Counted from the first letter of the stretch, positions 26,686-35,309 are shown. The stretch is 64,000 nucleotides of DNA from Rhodopseudomonas palustris (GCF_034479375.1 NZ_CP140155.1:2046001-2110000), one strand, 5' to 3'. Numbers and translations are program-made. The notes: generated by a model from the sequence alone, not told the origin.

Positions 26686-27555
26686 TCAGACCTTGTTGAT
26701 CGCGGCGCGGCCGAACAGGCCGTTCGGCTTCAGCGCCAGCGCCAGAATGACCACAGAGAACACCACGATCTGGGTGTAGACCGAGCCGAGAAACGACGTC
26801 ACCAGCGCCTCGATCAGGCCGTAGACCAGGCCGGCGATCACCACGCCCCAGGCCGAGCCCATGCCGCCGAGAATCGCAACCGCGAATGCCTTGATGCCGA
26901 ACAGCGTGCCCATCTCCGAACTGACGCTGAACAGCGGCGCGATCAGCAGGCCGGCGAGACCGGCGAGCGCGGTCGAGACCATGAAGGAGATCGCGATGGT
27001 CCGGTGCACATTGATGCCCATCAGCCGCGCGGCGTCGGGATTTTGCACCACGGCCAACAGCGCCTTGCCGCGCCTTGTGTGGCGCAGCAAGAGATGCATC
27101 GCGGCGGCGGCGCCGATGCCGACCAGCGGAATGACCAGTTGCAGCGGATACACGCCGGCGCCGAAGATCCGGATCGGCTGGGCCGCCCAGTCGGAGGGAA
27201 AGCCGCGCGGCTCCTTGCCGAAAGTGAACATCACCGCATTGTCGAGCACGATGCCGGCGGCGACGGTGGCCATCAGCCAGGCGTTGGAGCCGCGCGCCAC
27301 GAACGGCCGCACCAGAATCCGCTCGACCACGAGGCCGAACAGCGCGCAGACCCCGAGCGCGGCGACGATCGCCAGCGGCATCGGCCAGCCGTATCTGATG
27401 CCGAAGGTGTAGCCCAGCACGGCGCCCAGCATCATCGCCGAGCCCTGCGCGAAGTTGACGGTGTTGGACACCACGTAAGTGATGTGAAAGCCGAGCGCGA
27501 TCAGCCCGTACATGCTGCCGAGGCCGATGCCGGAGATGATAGCGGAGGTGAGCAT
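26686..27555 (-). CDS. Branched-chain-type ABC transporter permease LivH
   Basis: A 289-residue permease with eight or so membrane segments. Its family motifs include 'GLGSMYGLIALGFHITYVVSNTVNFAQGS' at the N-terminus and 'KAFAVAILGGMGSAWGVVIAGLVYGL' in the ATPase-contact region. It pairs with the LivM part of the downstream fusion. A 220-base gap with a palindromic repeat separates it from the solute-binding gene upstream. Confidence 0.93.
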   Translation of the reverse strand: MLTSAIISGIGLGSMYGLIALGFHITYVVSNTVNFAQGSAMMLGAVLGYTFGIRYGWPMPLAIVAALGVCALFGLVVERILVRPFVARGSNAWLMATVAAGIVLDNAVMFTFGKEPRGFPSDWAAQPIRIFGAGVYPLQLVIPLVGIGAAAAMHLLLRHTRRGKALLAVVQNPDAARLMGINVHRTIAISFMVSTALAGLAGLLIAPLFSVSSEMGTLFGIKAFAVAILGGMGSAWGVVIAGLVYGLIEALVTSFLGSVYTQIVVFSVVILALALKPNGLFGRAAINKV

Positions 27556-27595
27556 GAAACGTCCGTGCGATGGTCGGGTTAGAAATCTATGGTCT

Positions 27596-27761
27596 CGTCA
27601 TTCCGGGGCGCGCGCAGCGCGAACCCGGAATCCATACCCCCTGAATTCAAGTTTCTCCCAAGGCGTAACAACGGCTGCGCCGAAACGCAGTCACTGGGGA
27701 TATGGATTCCGGGTCTGTACTTCCGTCGGCTTCGCCGACGAAAGCACATCCCGGAATGACG
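27596..27761. repeat. Palindromic intergenic repeat, family C, expanded loop
   Basis: CGTCATTCCGGGGCGCGCGC...AACCCGGAATCCATA pairs with TATGGATTCCGGG...CACATCCCGGAATGACG. The loop is longer than in other copies and contains a second small stem (GTCGGCTTCGCCGAC). It nearly fills the gap between the livH and solute-binding genes. Confidence 0.85.
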
Positions 27762-27776
27762 AACTCTGGCGGCAGG

Positions 27777-28961
27777 TCAGTTCACCAGCGGCAGGATCTC
27801 CGCGCCCTTGAAGTAGGTGAAAATATAGTCCGAGGGCGACAGCGCGTCGTGATTGTCGGCGCTGAATGGCTTGGTGTAGGTCTTGATCAGGCCGTCATAG
27901 CTGCCGATCTGGTAGAAGCCCTCGCGCACTTTCGGGCCGTCGGTGGAGCCGGCTTTGGCGATCGCCAGCGCGGTGAGATGCATCGCGTCGTAGGCGTTGG
28001 CGATGCCGACCGCGGGCGTGACGTCGGCGGCCGTCTTGACCTCGGGATATTTCTTCTTCAGCGCGTCGAACAGCGCGACCGATTTGGGGTTGGTGTTGCC
28101 GGAGAAGCTGAAGGTCTGGATGAAGTGAACCTTCTCGGCGCTGGGGCCGGCGAGTTCGGTGAAACGTCCGCCGGCCGGGCCCCAATGCGACACCACCGGC
28201 ACGTTCCAGCCCATCCGGTCGAGCGACTTCACCACCTGCGCCGAGGGCGCGACGTTGGCGACCATGAACAGCGTATCGGCGCCGGCGTCCTTCAGCCGGG
28301 TGAGCTGCGGCACCACGTCGACGTCGCCGCCTTCGAACTTCTCGATGCCGGCGGCGGTCATCTTCTTGGCGTCGAGCGCAGCCTTCAGCCCGGCCTCGTT
28401 GGATTCGCCCCAGGGGTTGTTGATCAGGATCATGCCGGGCTTCTTGGCGCCGTATTTCTTGATCGCGTAGTCCACCAGCGCGATGTCCACCAGCGCGTCG
28501 ACCGCCGAGACGCGGAACACGTAGTTCTCCGGCGCGCCGTTCTGGGTGATCTTGGTGCCGGCGGCCCAGACGCCGATGAACGGCACCTTGGACTGATTGG
28601 CGAACGGCACGATCGCCATCGACACCGGGGTGTCGATGCCGCCGAAGTAAGCGACCACCTTCTCGCGCTGCACCAGTTCGCGCGCCGCGATCACGCCTTT
28701 GGCGGGATTGCTCTCGTCGTCGCGCACCACCAGTTCGAGCTTCTTGCCGAGCACGCCGCCCTTGGCGTTGATCTCGTCGATCGCCAGCGACAGGCCGCGG
28801 ACGATGGCCTCGCCGGACTTCGCCGACTGGCCGGACATCGCCGCGACCAGTCCGACCTTCATGGCGTCCTGGGCCGAAGCGGGCCCCACGCCGACCAGCG
28901 CCAGCGACGCGGCGCCGGCCGCGAGCAACAGGCGGCGCGAAATTTGGGAAGCGAAACTCAT
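27777..28961 (-). CDS. Branched-chain-type ABC transporter substrate-binding protein (LivK-like)
   Basis: A 394-residue periplasmic type I binding protein. The signal is 'SQISRRLLLAAGAASLALVGV...ASAQ', with a Tat-like double Arg and cleavage near residue 31. The mature start 'MKVGLVAAMSGQSAKSGEAIVRG' is the usual family pattern. The ATG at 28961 follows GAGGAG by seven bases. It heads the importer and amide-catabolism operon. The ligand is unknown; this family binds amino acids, amides, urea and aromatics. Confidence 0.92.
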   Translation of the reverse strand: MSFASQISRRLLLAAGAASLALVGVGPASAQDAMKVGLVAAMSGQSAKSGEAIVRGLSLAIDEINAKGGVLGKKLELVVRDDESNPAKGVIAARELVQREKVVAYFGGIDTPVSMAIVPFANQSKVPFIGVWAAGTKITQNGAPENYVFRVSAVDALVDIALVDYAIKKYGAKKPGMILINNPWGESNEAGLKAALDAKKMTAAGIEKFEGGDVDVVPQLTRLKDAGADTLFMVANVAPSAQVVKSLDRMGWNVPVVSHWGPAGGRFTELAGPSAEKVHFIQTFSFSGNTNPKSVALFDALKKKYPEVKTAADVTPAVGIANAYDAMHLTALAIAKAGSTDGPKVREGFYQIGSYDGLIKTYTKPFSADNHDALSPSDYIFTYFKGAEILPLVN

Positions 28962-29117
28962 CACGGGCTCCTCGCAGGATGAAATCATCGCATCCTTGCT
29001 AGCAAGCGCTGTGCCACCGCCCCGGAGCCGGCAAAGCCGCCGGAATCGCGAACAAAGCCCGGTCAGACCGTGGTTTCTCGCGACGGCTGCCCAATATCCA
29101 GACAGCGCCCGCACAAA

Positions 29118-29150
29118 TCGTATACAATTTTTCTTGGAAACGGATACAAT
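29118..29150. promoter_or_regulatory. Paired ATACAAT sites, candidate GntR operator region
   Basis: TCGTATACAAT (29118-29128) and CGGATACAAT (29141-29150) place two identical ATACAAT cores 22 bases apart, on the same helix face. They lie in an AT-rich part of the divergent region between the solute-binding gene and the NTF2-like gene. FCD-type GntR repressors often bind TTGTATACAA-like sequences, and such a gene lies at 29784. Confidence 0.4.
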
Positions 29151-29210
29151 ATCTGGCACCGGGCTTGCTTGGATCGCCTTGCCCTTTGTCCCCTGTCAGG
29201 AGATTTCGCC

Positions 29211-29642
29211 GTGTCATCATCCCGCGCCGAAGCCGCGCCGTCCATGGATCAGACCGCCGCAGCCGCGGCGCTGGTCGAACGTTTTCTCGTGGCGTCGATG
29301 GTTCCCGACCCCGAGACTGCCGGCACCTTCATGGCTCCCGACGTTGCGATCACCTTCACCGGCGGCCGCAAATTCAAGCATCCGCGCGAAGCGACCGCGT
29401 TCAACGCCGGCCGCTACAAATGGGTGAAGAAGAAGATGGAGCGCACCGACGTCGCCCCCGGGATCGACGAGACCATCGTCTACAACACCGGCACGCTGTA
29501 CGGCGAATGGCCCGACGGCACGCCGTTCGAAGGCAATCGCTATGTCGACCGCTTCGTGGTGCGCGACGGAAAGATCGTCAAGATGGACGTCTGGAACGAC
29601 AGCGCCGAGCGGCTGCTGACCCGGCACGGCATCGAGGCGTAA
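29211..29642 (+). CDS. NTF2-like / SnoaL-domain protein
   Basis: A 143-residue protein of the cone-shaped NTF2 fold. The pattern is an N-terminal helix pair ('AAALVERFLVASMVPDP'), then 'FMAPDVAITFTGGRKF', and a C-terminal strand pair 'GNRYVDRFVVRDGKIVKMDVWNDSAERLL'. Members are ketosteroid-isomerase-like or SnoaL hydrolases or cyclases, and some have no enzymatic role. A GTG start at 29211 is preferred for its AGGAG at eight bases; an ATG at 29244 is the alternative. It is divergent from the amide operon and is likely co-regulated with it. Function is not predictable. Confidence 0.82.
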   Translation: MSSSRAEAAPSMDQTAAAAALVERFLVASMVPDPETAGTFMAPDVAITFTGGRKFKHPREATAFNAGRYKWVKKKMERTDVAPGIDETIVYNTGTLYGEWPDGTPFEGNRYVDRFVVRDGKIVKMDVWNDSAERLLTRHGIEA

Positions 29643-29700
29643 GCGCGCAGTTTCGCGGCGGCGTGCGAATTATCACTGATCTGCGCTGACCTTCTCGCTC

Positions 29701-29772
29701 GTCGTTGCGAGCGAAGCGAAGCAATCCAGGATGCTGTGCGCTGAGCTGGCTTGCTTCGCTCGCAACAACGAT
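29701..29772. repeat. Palindromic intergenic repeat, family A
   Basis: CGTCGTTGCGAGCGAAGCGA...GCAATCCAG pairs imperfectly with the complementary arm around GGCTTGCTTCGCTCGCAACAACG. It lies between the convergent NTF2-like and GntR genes. Confidence 0.75.
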
Positions 29773-29783
29773 GTCGGAGCGGC

Positions 29784-30521
29784 TCAACGCTTCTTCGCGC
29801 CGGCTTTCCTGGTCTTCGGCAACGCGGCCTCTTTCGCATAGGGCGACAGGATGTCCTGGATGTCGCGCGCCTCCGGCGCGTGCGGCACGATCAGCGCACG
29901 CTCGGCCACCGCGTCGAGATGATGATCCATTAGCGCGGTGGCGCGGGTGGCGTCGCCCGATGCAAGCGCCGCGATGATGGCGCGGTGCTCGCTGACGGCG
30001 CAATCGGCCGAATGCGGCCGGCTGTACAGCGCGAGAATCAATCCGCAGCGCGAGGCGACCTCGCTGACGTAACGCGCCAGCACGGGGTTGCCGGTCATCT
30101 CGGCGAGTCTGATGTGAAACGCGGTGGCGAGCCGGATCGACAGCGGCTCGTTGCTGCCCCTCGCCTGCTCCTCGGCGTCGACGTGCTGCTCGAGCTGTTT
30201 GATCTGCTCGCGCGTCAGCCGGCCGGCGAGCCGCGCCACCACCAGCCGCTCCAGCCCGATCCGCACATCGAAGATATCGCGCGCCTCGTTCCAGCTCGGG
30301 GTCGCGACCGCGGCGCCGCGATTGCGGCGCAGTTCGACCAGCCCTTCGGCGGCCAACCGGCCCAGCGCGGCGCGGACGATGGTGCGGCTGGCGCCGAATT
30401 TCTCGCCGATCGCGTCCTCGGGAAGCTTGGCGCCGGGCTGCAGCGCCTGCTCGATGATGGCGTGCCACAACGCCTTGTAGATGACCGCGCCGCGATCAGG
30501 AGCCCGAGTGGATTTTGCCAT
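29784..30521 (-). CDS. GntR-family transcriptional regulator, FCD type
   Basis: A 245-residue FadR-subfamily regulator. The N-terminal winged helix contains 'LPEDAIGEKFGASRTIVRAALGRLAAEGLVELR'. The all-helical FCD ligand domain has metal-site-like His and Asp in 'FDVRIGLERLV', 'FHIRLAEMTGN' and 'SEHRAIIAALASGD'. The ATG at 30521 (MAKSTRAPD) is the usual position; an upstream ATG adds 19 unlikely residues. It most probably controls the neighbouring amide/Liv-type operon and the NTF2-like gene, responding to a small organic acid. Confidence 0.88.
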   Translation of the reverse strand: MAKSTRAPDRGAVIYKALWHAIIEQALQPGAKLPEDAIGEKFGASRTIVRAALGRLAAEGLVELRRNRGAAVATPSWNEARDIFDVRIGLERLVVARLAGRLTREQIKQLEQHVDAEEQARGSNEPLSIRLATAFHIRLAEMTGNPVLARYVSEVASRCGLILALYSRPHSADCAVSEHRAIIAALASGDATRATALMDHHLDAVAERALIVPHAPEARDIQDILSPYAKEAALPKTRKAGAKKR

Positions 30522-30667
30522 CGCATCGAAATCGCTGGAGTGCCCCGCGTGATTGCCACACCATCGGATCGAATGCAATTTGCGGCGACAGCACGATGAC
30601 GCGCGCGCCGTCGATCATCAGCTCGGCCGGCTTGCATCGGGAATGATCTAGGTTTATATTCCTTGTC

Positions 30668-31336
30668 ATGCCATATCCTTTCATTCCCACAATCGTCCGT
30701 CTCCGCGTCACGCCCGACCCGAATTCGGACTCGCCGCCGCCGATCCCCGGCGGGCGCCCGCGCGGATCGCGGCGGCCGCATACCGACGCCAAGGCGGCGG
30801 AGGTGCGCCGGCTGATCGAACAAACCGAGCTGACCTACAGCCAGATCAGCGCCAAGACCGGCGTCGGCCGCGCCAGCATCAGCCGCTGGAGCCGCGACGG
30901 CGCCTGGGCGCGCCCGCCCTTCGCGCCGCGCGCCACCGACCGGATGCCGACCGCGCGCGCCAGCCAGAAACTCAAGCTGCGGAAACTCGCCGAGCGGCTG
31001 CGCCTGCTCGCCGAGCAGATGATCGAGAAACTCGAAGCCGACGCCGGCACCGATGTCGACCGGCTGATGCAGGCGCTGCAGGTGCTGAAGATGGCGCGGA
31101 TGGAAGCGATGGGCCGCCGGCGTCGCCGCCGCGACCCCGCCTTCCGTGCGCGCACCGGCCACGACTGGCTGTCCGAAGAGGAAGCCATCCGCACTGCCCT
31201 GAAAGAGATGCGCAATTTCGGCGTCGACGTCGATCGCGTCCCGCCGGAGGCGATGGACCTGCTGATCGCCGCCAAACGTCCGGCGGAGGATCACCCCGCG
31301 TTGCGGCCGCCGAAGGCGAGGAAGCGGCGGCGGTGA
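30668..31336 (+). CDS. Hypothetical protein with homeodomain-like HTH
   Basis: A 222-residue basic protein. After a Pro-rich leader it has a helix-turn-helix 'LTYSQISAKTGVGRASISRWSRDGAW' (~residues 55-80). A long Arg/Leu-rich helix with coiled-coil character (~95-130) and a basic C-terminus ending KARKRRR follow. The HTH resembles that in phage terminase small subunits and other transposase-like DNA-binding proteins, but the rest is not recognised. AT-rich sequence with TTTATATT lies just upstream of the ATG. It could be a regulator or a domesticated mobile-element protein. Confidence 0.7.
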   Translation: MPYPFIPTIVRLRVTPDPNSDSPPPIPGGRPRGSRRPHTDAKAAEVRRLIEQTELTYSQISAKTGVGRASISRWSRDGAWARPPFAPRATDRMPTARASQKLKLRKLAERLRLLAEQMIEKLEADAGTDVDRLMQALQVLKMARMEAMGRRRRRRDPAFRARTGHDWLSEEEAIRTALKEMRNFGVDVDRVPPEAMDLLIAAKRPAEDHPALRPPKARKRRR

Positions 31337-31362
31337 TAACAACGGCGGCATGCGGCGCTGTT

Positions 31363-31401
31363 CTCCCCTCCCCCTTGCGGGGAGGGGTCGGGGGTGGGGG
31401 T
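31363..31401. repeat. Palindromic repeat, family E, left part split by the IS
   Basis: CTCCCCTCCCCCTTGCGGGGAGGGG followed by TCGGGGGTGGGGG. The matching arm ('CCCTCACCCCAACCCTCTCC') now lies on the far side of the IS at 32742-32790. Confidence 0.65.
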
Positions 31402-31429
31402 CCACAGGCACGGTGCCCTGTTCAACCGG

Positions 31430-32732
31430 CATGATTCCCGACACTTTAGACCGGGATGATTGTCGACAGGTCTTTGTCCGCGTGTTGCGGCGCGTAGCGC
31501 AGCCCCTCTCGGGGCGGAGCGAAGCGACGGAACACGCGGAGGCGATCGATCAGGCCGATGTCGTAGTGGCAGAACCGCACGATCTGGTCGCCGTTGTCGA
31601 GTTCGGCGATGCCGATCGGTTCTCCGATCAGCGCCTCGCTGATGAAGATGCGCTCGCCGTGCCACATGATCTCGCCGGAGCTGCGGACCCGCCGCACCTC
31701 GTGGTCGGCGTCGTACCAGGGGTCCGCGATCCGGTCCGGCATCTGCCGCGTCGAGACGGTGTAGAGTTCGGCCGGCGGTCGCTGGCCGAGCGCCTCGTGC
31801 GGGCGCTCCCGATTGTAGTGATCGCGGAAGGCATCGAAGCGGGACTGCTGCTGGGTCGCCGTGGCCGCCGGCGGGCGCGAGGTCTGTGCCTTCAGGGTCC
31901 GATGCATCCGCTCGTGACGGCCGTTCTCCTGCGGCGAGGCTGGATGCACGAAATGCGGCTCGATCCCGAGCTTGAGCCACCAGGCCGACAGCCGGGTCAG
32001 CCCGCAGGCGCCGGTCGAACCGAACGGCGAGCCGTTGTCGCAGCGGATCGCCCGCGGCAGGCCATGGCGGCGGAAGGCATCGAGAAACAACGGCATCGTG
32101 GCGTCGATGGTTTGCGGCGTGATGGCGATGTCGAACAGATAGCGGCTGAAACCGTCGGTCAGCGTCAAGGGATCGATCCGGGTGCCGTCGCGGGTCCGAA
32201 ACCAGCCCTTGAAGTCGGCCGCCCATTCGTCGTTCGGCGCGCTCACCGCTGCAAACGGTCGTTGCTGAGCCAGCGCCGGCCGCCGCCGCCTGACCGGCGC
32301 GATCAGCCCGGCCTGCTTCAACAATCCGCCGATCGTCGAGGCCGAAGGCCACGCGTTCTCCGGATGCTTGCGCCGCAGGATCGCCAGAAGCTTGCGCGGA
32401 CCCATGTGCGGAAACCGGCGCCGCAGATCGACGATCGTCGCAACCAGTGCGGCATCGGTCCGCTGCGGGCAATGATGCGGAGCATGCGAGCGGTCCACGA
32501 ACCAGTCCTCGGCCCCGCTGTCCCGACGCCGCCGCCACTCGTAGAACGTGTCTCGACTGACCCCGTAGCGCCGGCACAGATCCGACACGCTCCAATGGCC
32601 GCTCGCATGCTCCGACAGCATCCGCACCCGCTGTTCCATCCGACAGGTCTCCACAAAAGGCATCGGCGGTCCTCCCTCCGATGCAGTGTGAACTGTCGAC
32701 AATCACCCCGGTCTGAACTGTCAGGAATCTAT
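31430..32732 (-). mobile_element. IS481-like insertion sequence with terminal inverted repeats
   Basis: About 1303 bases carrying one transposase frame. The left end reads GATTCCCGACACTTTAGACC and the right end, on the opposite strand, reads GATTCCTGACAGTTCAGACC. Similarity continues about 40 bases inward through GATTGTCGACAG. CCGG flanks both ends (31426-31429 and 32733-32736), consistent with a 4-base target duplication. The exact ends are uncertain by a few bases. The element looks intact and interrupts a family E repeat. Confidence 0.85.
31446..32663 (-). CDS. IS481-family transposase (DDE, rve integrase core)
   Basis: A 405-residue transposase. The N-terminal HTH is 'WSVSDLCRRYGVSRDTFYEWRRR', with a second HTH-like region ('PSASTIGGLLKQAGL'). 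The DDE core has the first Asp in 'EWAADFKGWFRTRDG', the second in 'IRCDNGSPFGS' and the Glu in 'PQENGRHERMHRTLK'. The C-terminal beta-rich tail is normal for IS481. The ATG at 32663 follows GGAGG by seven bases. The frame spans nearly the whole element and shows no frameshift or internal stop, so it may be active. Confidence 0.92.
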   Translation of the reverse strand: MPFVETCRMEQRVRMLSEHASGHWSVSDLCRRYGVSRDTFYEWRRRRDSGAEDWFVDRSHAPHHCPQRTDAALVATIVDLRRRFPHMGPRKLLAILRRKHPENAWPSASTIGGLLKQAGLIAPVRRRRPALAQQRPFAAVSAPNDEWAADFKGWFRTRDGTRIDPLTLTDGFSRYLFDIAITPQTIDATMPLFLDAFRRHGLPRAIRCDNGSPFGSTGACGLTRLSAWWLKLGIEPHFVHPASPQENGRHERMHRTLKAQTSRPPAATATQQQSRFDAFRDHYNRERPHEALGQRPPAELYTVSTRQMPDRIADPWYDADHEVRRVRSSGEIMWHGERIFISEALIGEPIGIAELDNGDQIVRFCHYDIGLIDRLRVFRRFAPPREGLRYAPQHADKDLSTIIPV

Positions 32733-32741
32733 CCGGTCCGT

Positions 32742-32790
32742 ACCCCCGCGTCACCCTCACCCCAACCCTCTCCCGCAAGCGGGAGAGGGA
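32742..32790. repeat. Palindromic repeat, family E, right part split by the IS
   Basis: CCCTCACCCCAACCCTCTCC runs into CCTCTCCCGCAAGCGGGAGAGG, a perfect stem-loop with a GCAAGC tip. The inverse counterpart is at 31363-31401. Confidence 0.7.
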
Positions 32791-32802
32791 GCGCGCTGTG
32801 CC

Positions 32803-33813
32803 TTACCGATCTTCGGTCAGCTCGAACGAAGAGACCACCGAGCTCTCTGCCGGCACCGAGAAGTACTCGACGCGGCGCGCCGGCTTGTTGTTGAACAGCA
32901 GCCGGGTCACGTCCGGACGCGCATAGTGCCCGGCGGGGTCGGCGGATGCCTTTGCGAACGCAATCAGGCCGAGATCGACGTCGGCGACGACCAGCCCTTC
33001 CTCGAAGGGATCGAGATTGGCGCCGATCGAGCGGCCGTCGGGCGCGTAGACCCGGGAAAAGCCGCCGCCCAACTGGCACATCGCCTCCTTCATCGGATCG
33101 CCCTGGCACAGCAGGTCCTGCTGGGCCTTGTCGACCAGCGCGGCCGCGGCGACGACGAAGCAGCCGCCCTCGACCGCGTAGATCATGCTGGCGCCGTTGT
33201 TGACGGTGGGGCCGAGCGCATAGGCCTCGTCGGCAATCAGCGACAGCGCCGGCCAGGCGCCGCAATGGATCTGTTCGTTCTGGCTGTACATCGCGTATTT
33301 GCTGAGCGGCTGCAGGTGCTCCCAGCACGACAATTGGCCGACGCGGCCGAGCGAAGTATCGAGCACGGCGAGGTCGCTGCCGTCGCCTTCGCCGAACACG
33401 GTGCGTTCGACATGGGTCGGCTTCAGCTTGCGGCGACGCTTGATCACCTCGCCGGTCTCGGCATAGTGCCACTGCGCGATATACAGGCTGCCGCCGTCCC
33501 GCTCCGACAGCCCCATCGAAACTTGAATGCCATTGCGGCGCGCCGCCTCGGCGATCGCCCGATCCTCGGCGCCGCCCGCCTGCACGCTGTTCTCGAAGTA
33601 ACGGCCGACGAACTGCATCGCCCAGGCCGGCGGCCCGAGCCAGATGTGGTTGGGATAGCCCGGCAGCCACACTTCGGGAAACACCACGAGCTTGCAGTCC
33701 TGCCGCGCGGCCTGCTCGATCAGCCCGACCGCCTTGGCGACGCCGGCCTGAAGATCGAGGAACGCCGGCGCGGCCTGCACGGCGGCGACCTTGAATTGCT
33801 TCGACATCTGCAT
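32803..33813 (-). CDS. Nitrilase (carbon-nitrogen hydrolase family)
   Basis: A 336-residue nitrilase that converts nitriles to carboxylic acids and ammonia. The catalytic triad is E47 ('VVFPEVWLPGYP'), K129 ('RRRKLKPTHVERT') and C163 ('QLSCWEHLQPL'). The 'GEGDGSDL' stretch after the Lys is characteristic of true nitrilases rather than amidases. The start at 33813 or two codons later is equally possible. It is divergent from an AraC regulator, an arrangement like the NitR-nitrilase pairs known in other bacteria. Cyanide or nitrile turnover would fit with the nearby cyanase. Confidence 0.92.
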   Translation of the reverse strand: MQMSKQFKVAAVQAAPAFLDLQAGVAKAVGLIEQAARQDCKLVVFPEVWLPGYPNHIWLGPPAWAMQFVGRYFENSVQAGGAEDRAIAEAARRNGIQVSMGLSERDGGSLYIAQWHYAETGEVIKRRRKLKPTHVERTVFGEGDGSDLAVLDTSLGRVGQLSCWEHLQPLSKYAMYSQNEQIHCGAWPALSLIADEAYALGPTVNNGASMIYAVEGGCFVVAAAALVDKAQQDLLCQGDPMKEAMCQLGGGFSRVYAPDGRSIGANLDPFEEGLVVADVDLGLIAFAKASADPAGHYARPDVTRLLFNNKPARRVEYFSVPAESSVVSSFELTEDR

Positions 33814-33954
33814 TGTCAGCCTCCACGGATGATCGGGATGCCGCGAAGTCTAGCGAGCGCCGCAATGCCGGGCTTTCGCGTTTGAGCGCGATTTGTTGTG
33901 AATCCGGGCGGAGCCGGATATCGTGGCCGCGGTCTCTTGCAGGCGATCCCGGCG

Positions 33955-34935
33955 ATGCTCGCACGATACGATACCGCCCTCGTCCCACCCCAGGATCGGA
34001 TCGCCTATTGGCACGACGTGGTGTGCGCAAACTATGTTCAGCTCGAATGCGAGATCGACGACGCGCGCGAAGTTCGCGGCGCCATCGAGATCAAGCGGCT
34101 CGCCAATCTTTCGGTGTCGGAGATCAGCGGAACCGGCGGTAGGGTCAGACGCCGCGCGCGTGATATCCGGCGTGCGACCGAGGAGTTCTTCCTGCTCAGC
34201 CTTCAGCTCGAGCAGACGACGACGATCAGCCAGCGCGGCGCGATCACCACGCTGCGGCCCGGCGACATGGCCGCCTACAGCAGCACCGAACCGTACGAAC
34301 TCAGCATGGCGAGCGGCTTCCGCCAGATCGTGCTGCAGATCCCGAAACCGTCGCTGCTGCTGCGGATGCCCGATGCGGAACTGGCGCTCGGCAGGCGGAT
34401 CGACGGCAGCACCGGCGCCGGACATCTGATCGGCCAGAGCATCTTGCAGTTCTGCAAGTACACGCCGGAGAGCAACGAGCCGCTGAACGATCACGTCGCG
34501 GATATTCTGGCGAGCCTGTTCTCCGCTGCCCTCTCCAGTACGTCGACCACCGGCGCAAGCGAGCTGTCGTCGTCGACGCAGCTTCTGCTGTTGCGCGCCA
34601 AATCCGCTATCCGGCATCATTTCAGGGAAGCGCAGTTCGATCGCGTCGCGCTCGCCCATGCCGTCGGCGTCTCGGTGCGCCGCCTCAACGAGATCTTCGC
34701 CACGCAGGAGACGTCCGCAAGCGACGTCATTCGCGAAACGCGCCTGCAGATGGCGGCCGACGAACTGACCGACCGGCGCAAGGCCGGCCTCACCGTCAGC
34801 GACATCGCGTTGCGCAACGGCTTCAGCAGCTTCTCGCATTTCTCCACGCTGTTCCGGAAACGCTTCCAGACCTCGCCGCGCGAGTGGCGGCAGACAAAGT
34901 CCCAACCGCATCGCGGCTCGGCAGCGGGCGACTGA
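33955..34935 (+). CDS. AraC-family transcriptional regulator
   Basis: A 326-residue regulator. The N-terminal ligand region has the AraC-binding-like-2 pattern ('DRIAYWHDVVCANYVQLECE' ... 'LRPGDMAAYSSTEPYEL'). The C-terminal two-HTH domain has 'LAHAVGVSVRRLNEIFATQ' and the second helix pair 'VSDIALRNGFSSFSHFSTLFRKRFQTSPREWR'. I favour the ATG at 33955; a GTG at 33898 extends the frame by 19 unconvincing residues. Divergent from the nitrilase, it probably activates it in response to a nitrile-related inducer. Confidence 0.88.
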   Translation: MLARYDTALVPPQDRIAYWHDVVCANYVQLECEIDDAREVRGAIEIKRLANLSVSEISGTGGRVRRRARDIRRATEEFFLLSLQLEQTTTISQRGAITTLRPGDMAAYSSTEPYELSMASGFRQIVLQIPKPSLLLRMPDAELALGRRIDGSTGAGHLIGQSILQFCKYTPESNEPLNDHVADILASLFSAALSSTSTTGASELSSSTQLLLLRAKSAIRHHFREAQFDRVALAHAVGVSVRRLNEIFATQETSASDVIRETRLQMAADELTDRRKAGLTVSDIALRNGFSSFSHFSTLFRKRFQTSPREWRQTKSQPHRGSAAGD

Positions 34936-34964
34936 CAGCGAGATCAGCAACGTTCGTTTCAACC

Positions 34965-35054
34965 CGTCATGCCCGGCCTTGTGCCGGGCATCCACGTCTT
35001 GCTGATGGAGTCGTAAGAAAGGCGTGGATGGCCGGGACAAGCCCGGCCATGACG
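34965..35054. repeat. Palindromic intergenic repeat, family B
   Basis: CGTCATGCCCGGCCTTGTGCC pairs with GGCCGGGACAAGCCCGGCCATGACG. It is the first of three repeat units filling the ~485-base gap between the AraC and CoA-transferase genes. Confidence 0.8.
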
Positions 35055-35087
35055 AAACTGATCGCAGGACGGACAAGGCACGCGCGA

Positions 35088-35115
35088 CCATCATCCTTCG
35101 AGGCGCGCTGCGCTG
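35088..35115. repeat. Partial family D repeat
   Basis: ACCATCATCCTTCGAGGCGC followed by a GCTGCGCTGG stretch resembles one decayed arm of family D. It lies between a family B and a full family D element. Confidence 0.5.
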
Positions 35116-35203
35116 GTGCCTTGGATAACGACGGGTGGGTCTTGTTCGGTTAAAGCACGCCCTCGATTGATTGAACCCCGCATCCTCGCGAGACGCACTG
35201 ATT

Positions 35204-35309
35204 CCTCATCCTGAGGAGCCCGGCGAAGCCGGGCGTCTCGAAGGATGGGGCGACGCAGTCCCTCGCGCCCACGGTTCGAGACGGCGCTTCGCGGCTCCTC
35301 ACCATGAGG
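35204..35309. repeat. Palindromic intergenic repeat, family D
   Basis: CCTCATCCTGAGGAGCCCGG...GTCTCGAAGGATGGGG and ACGGTTCGAGACGGCGCTTC...CTCCTCACCATGAGG form the double-hairpin unit also present at 13336. No gene is seen between it and the CoA-transferase stop. Confidence 0.85.

Noticed and set aside
31350..32894. 514-residue plus-strand frame
   Set aside because: It is the antisense of the IS481 transposase and carries no domain of its own.
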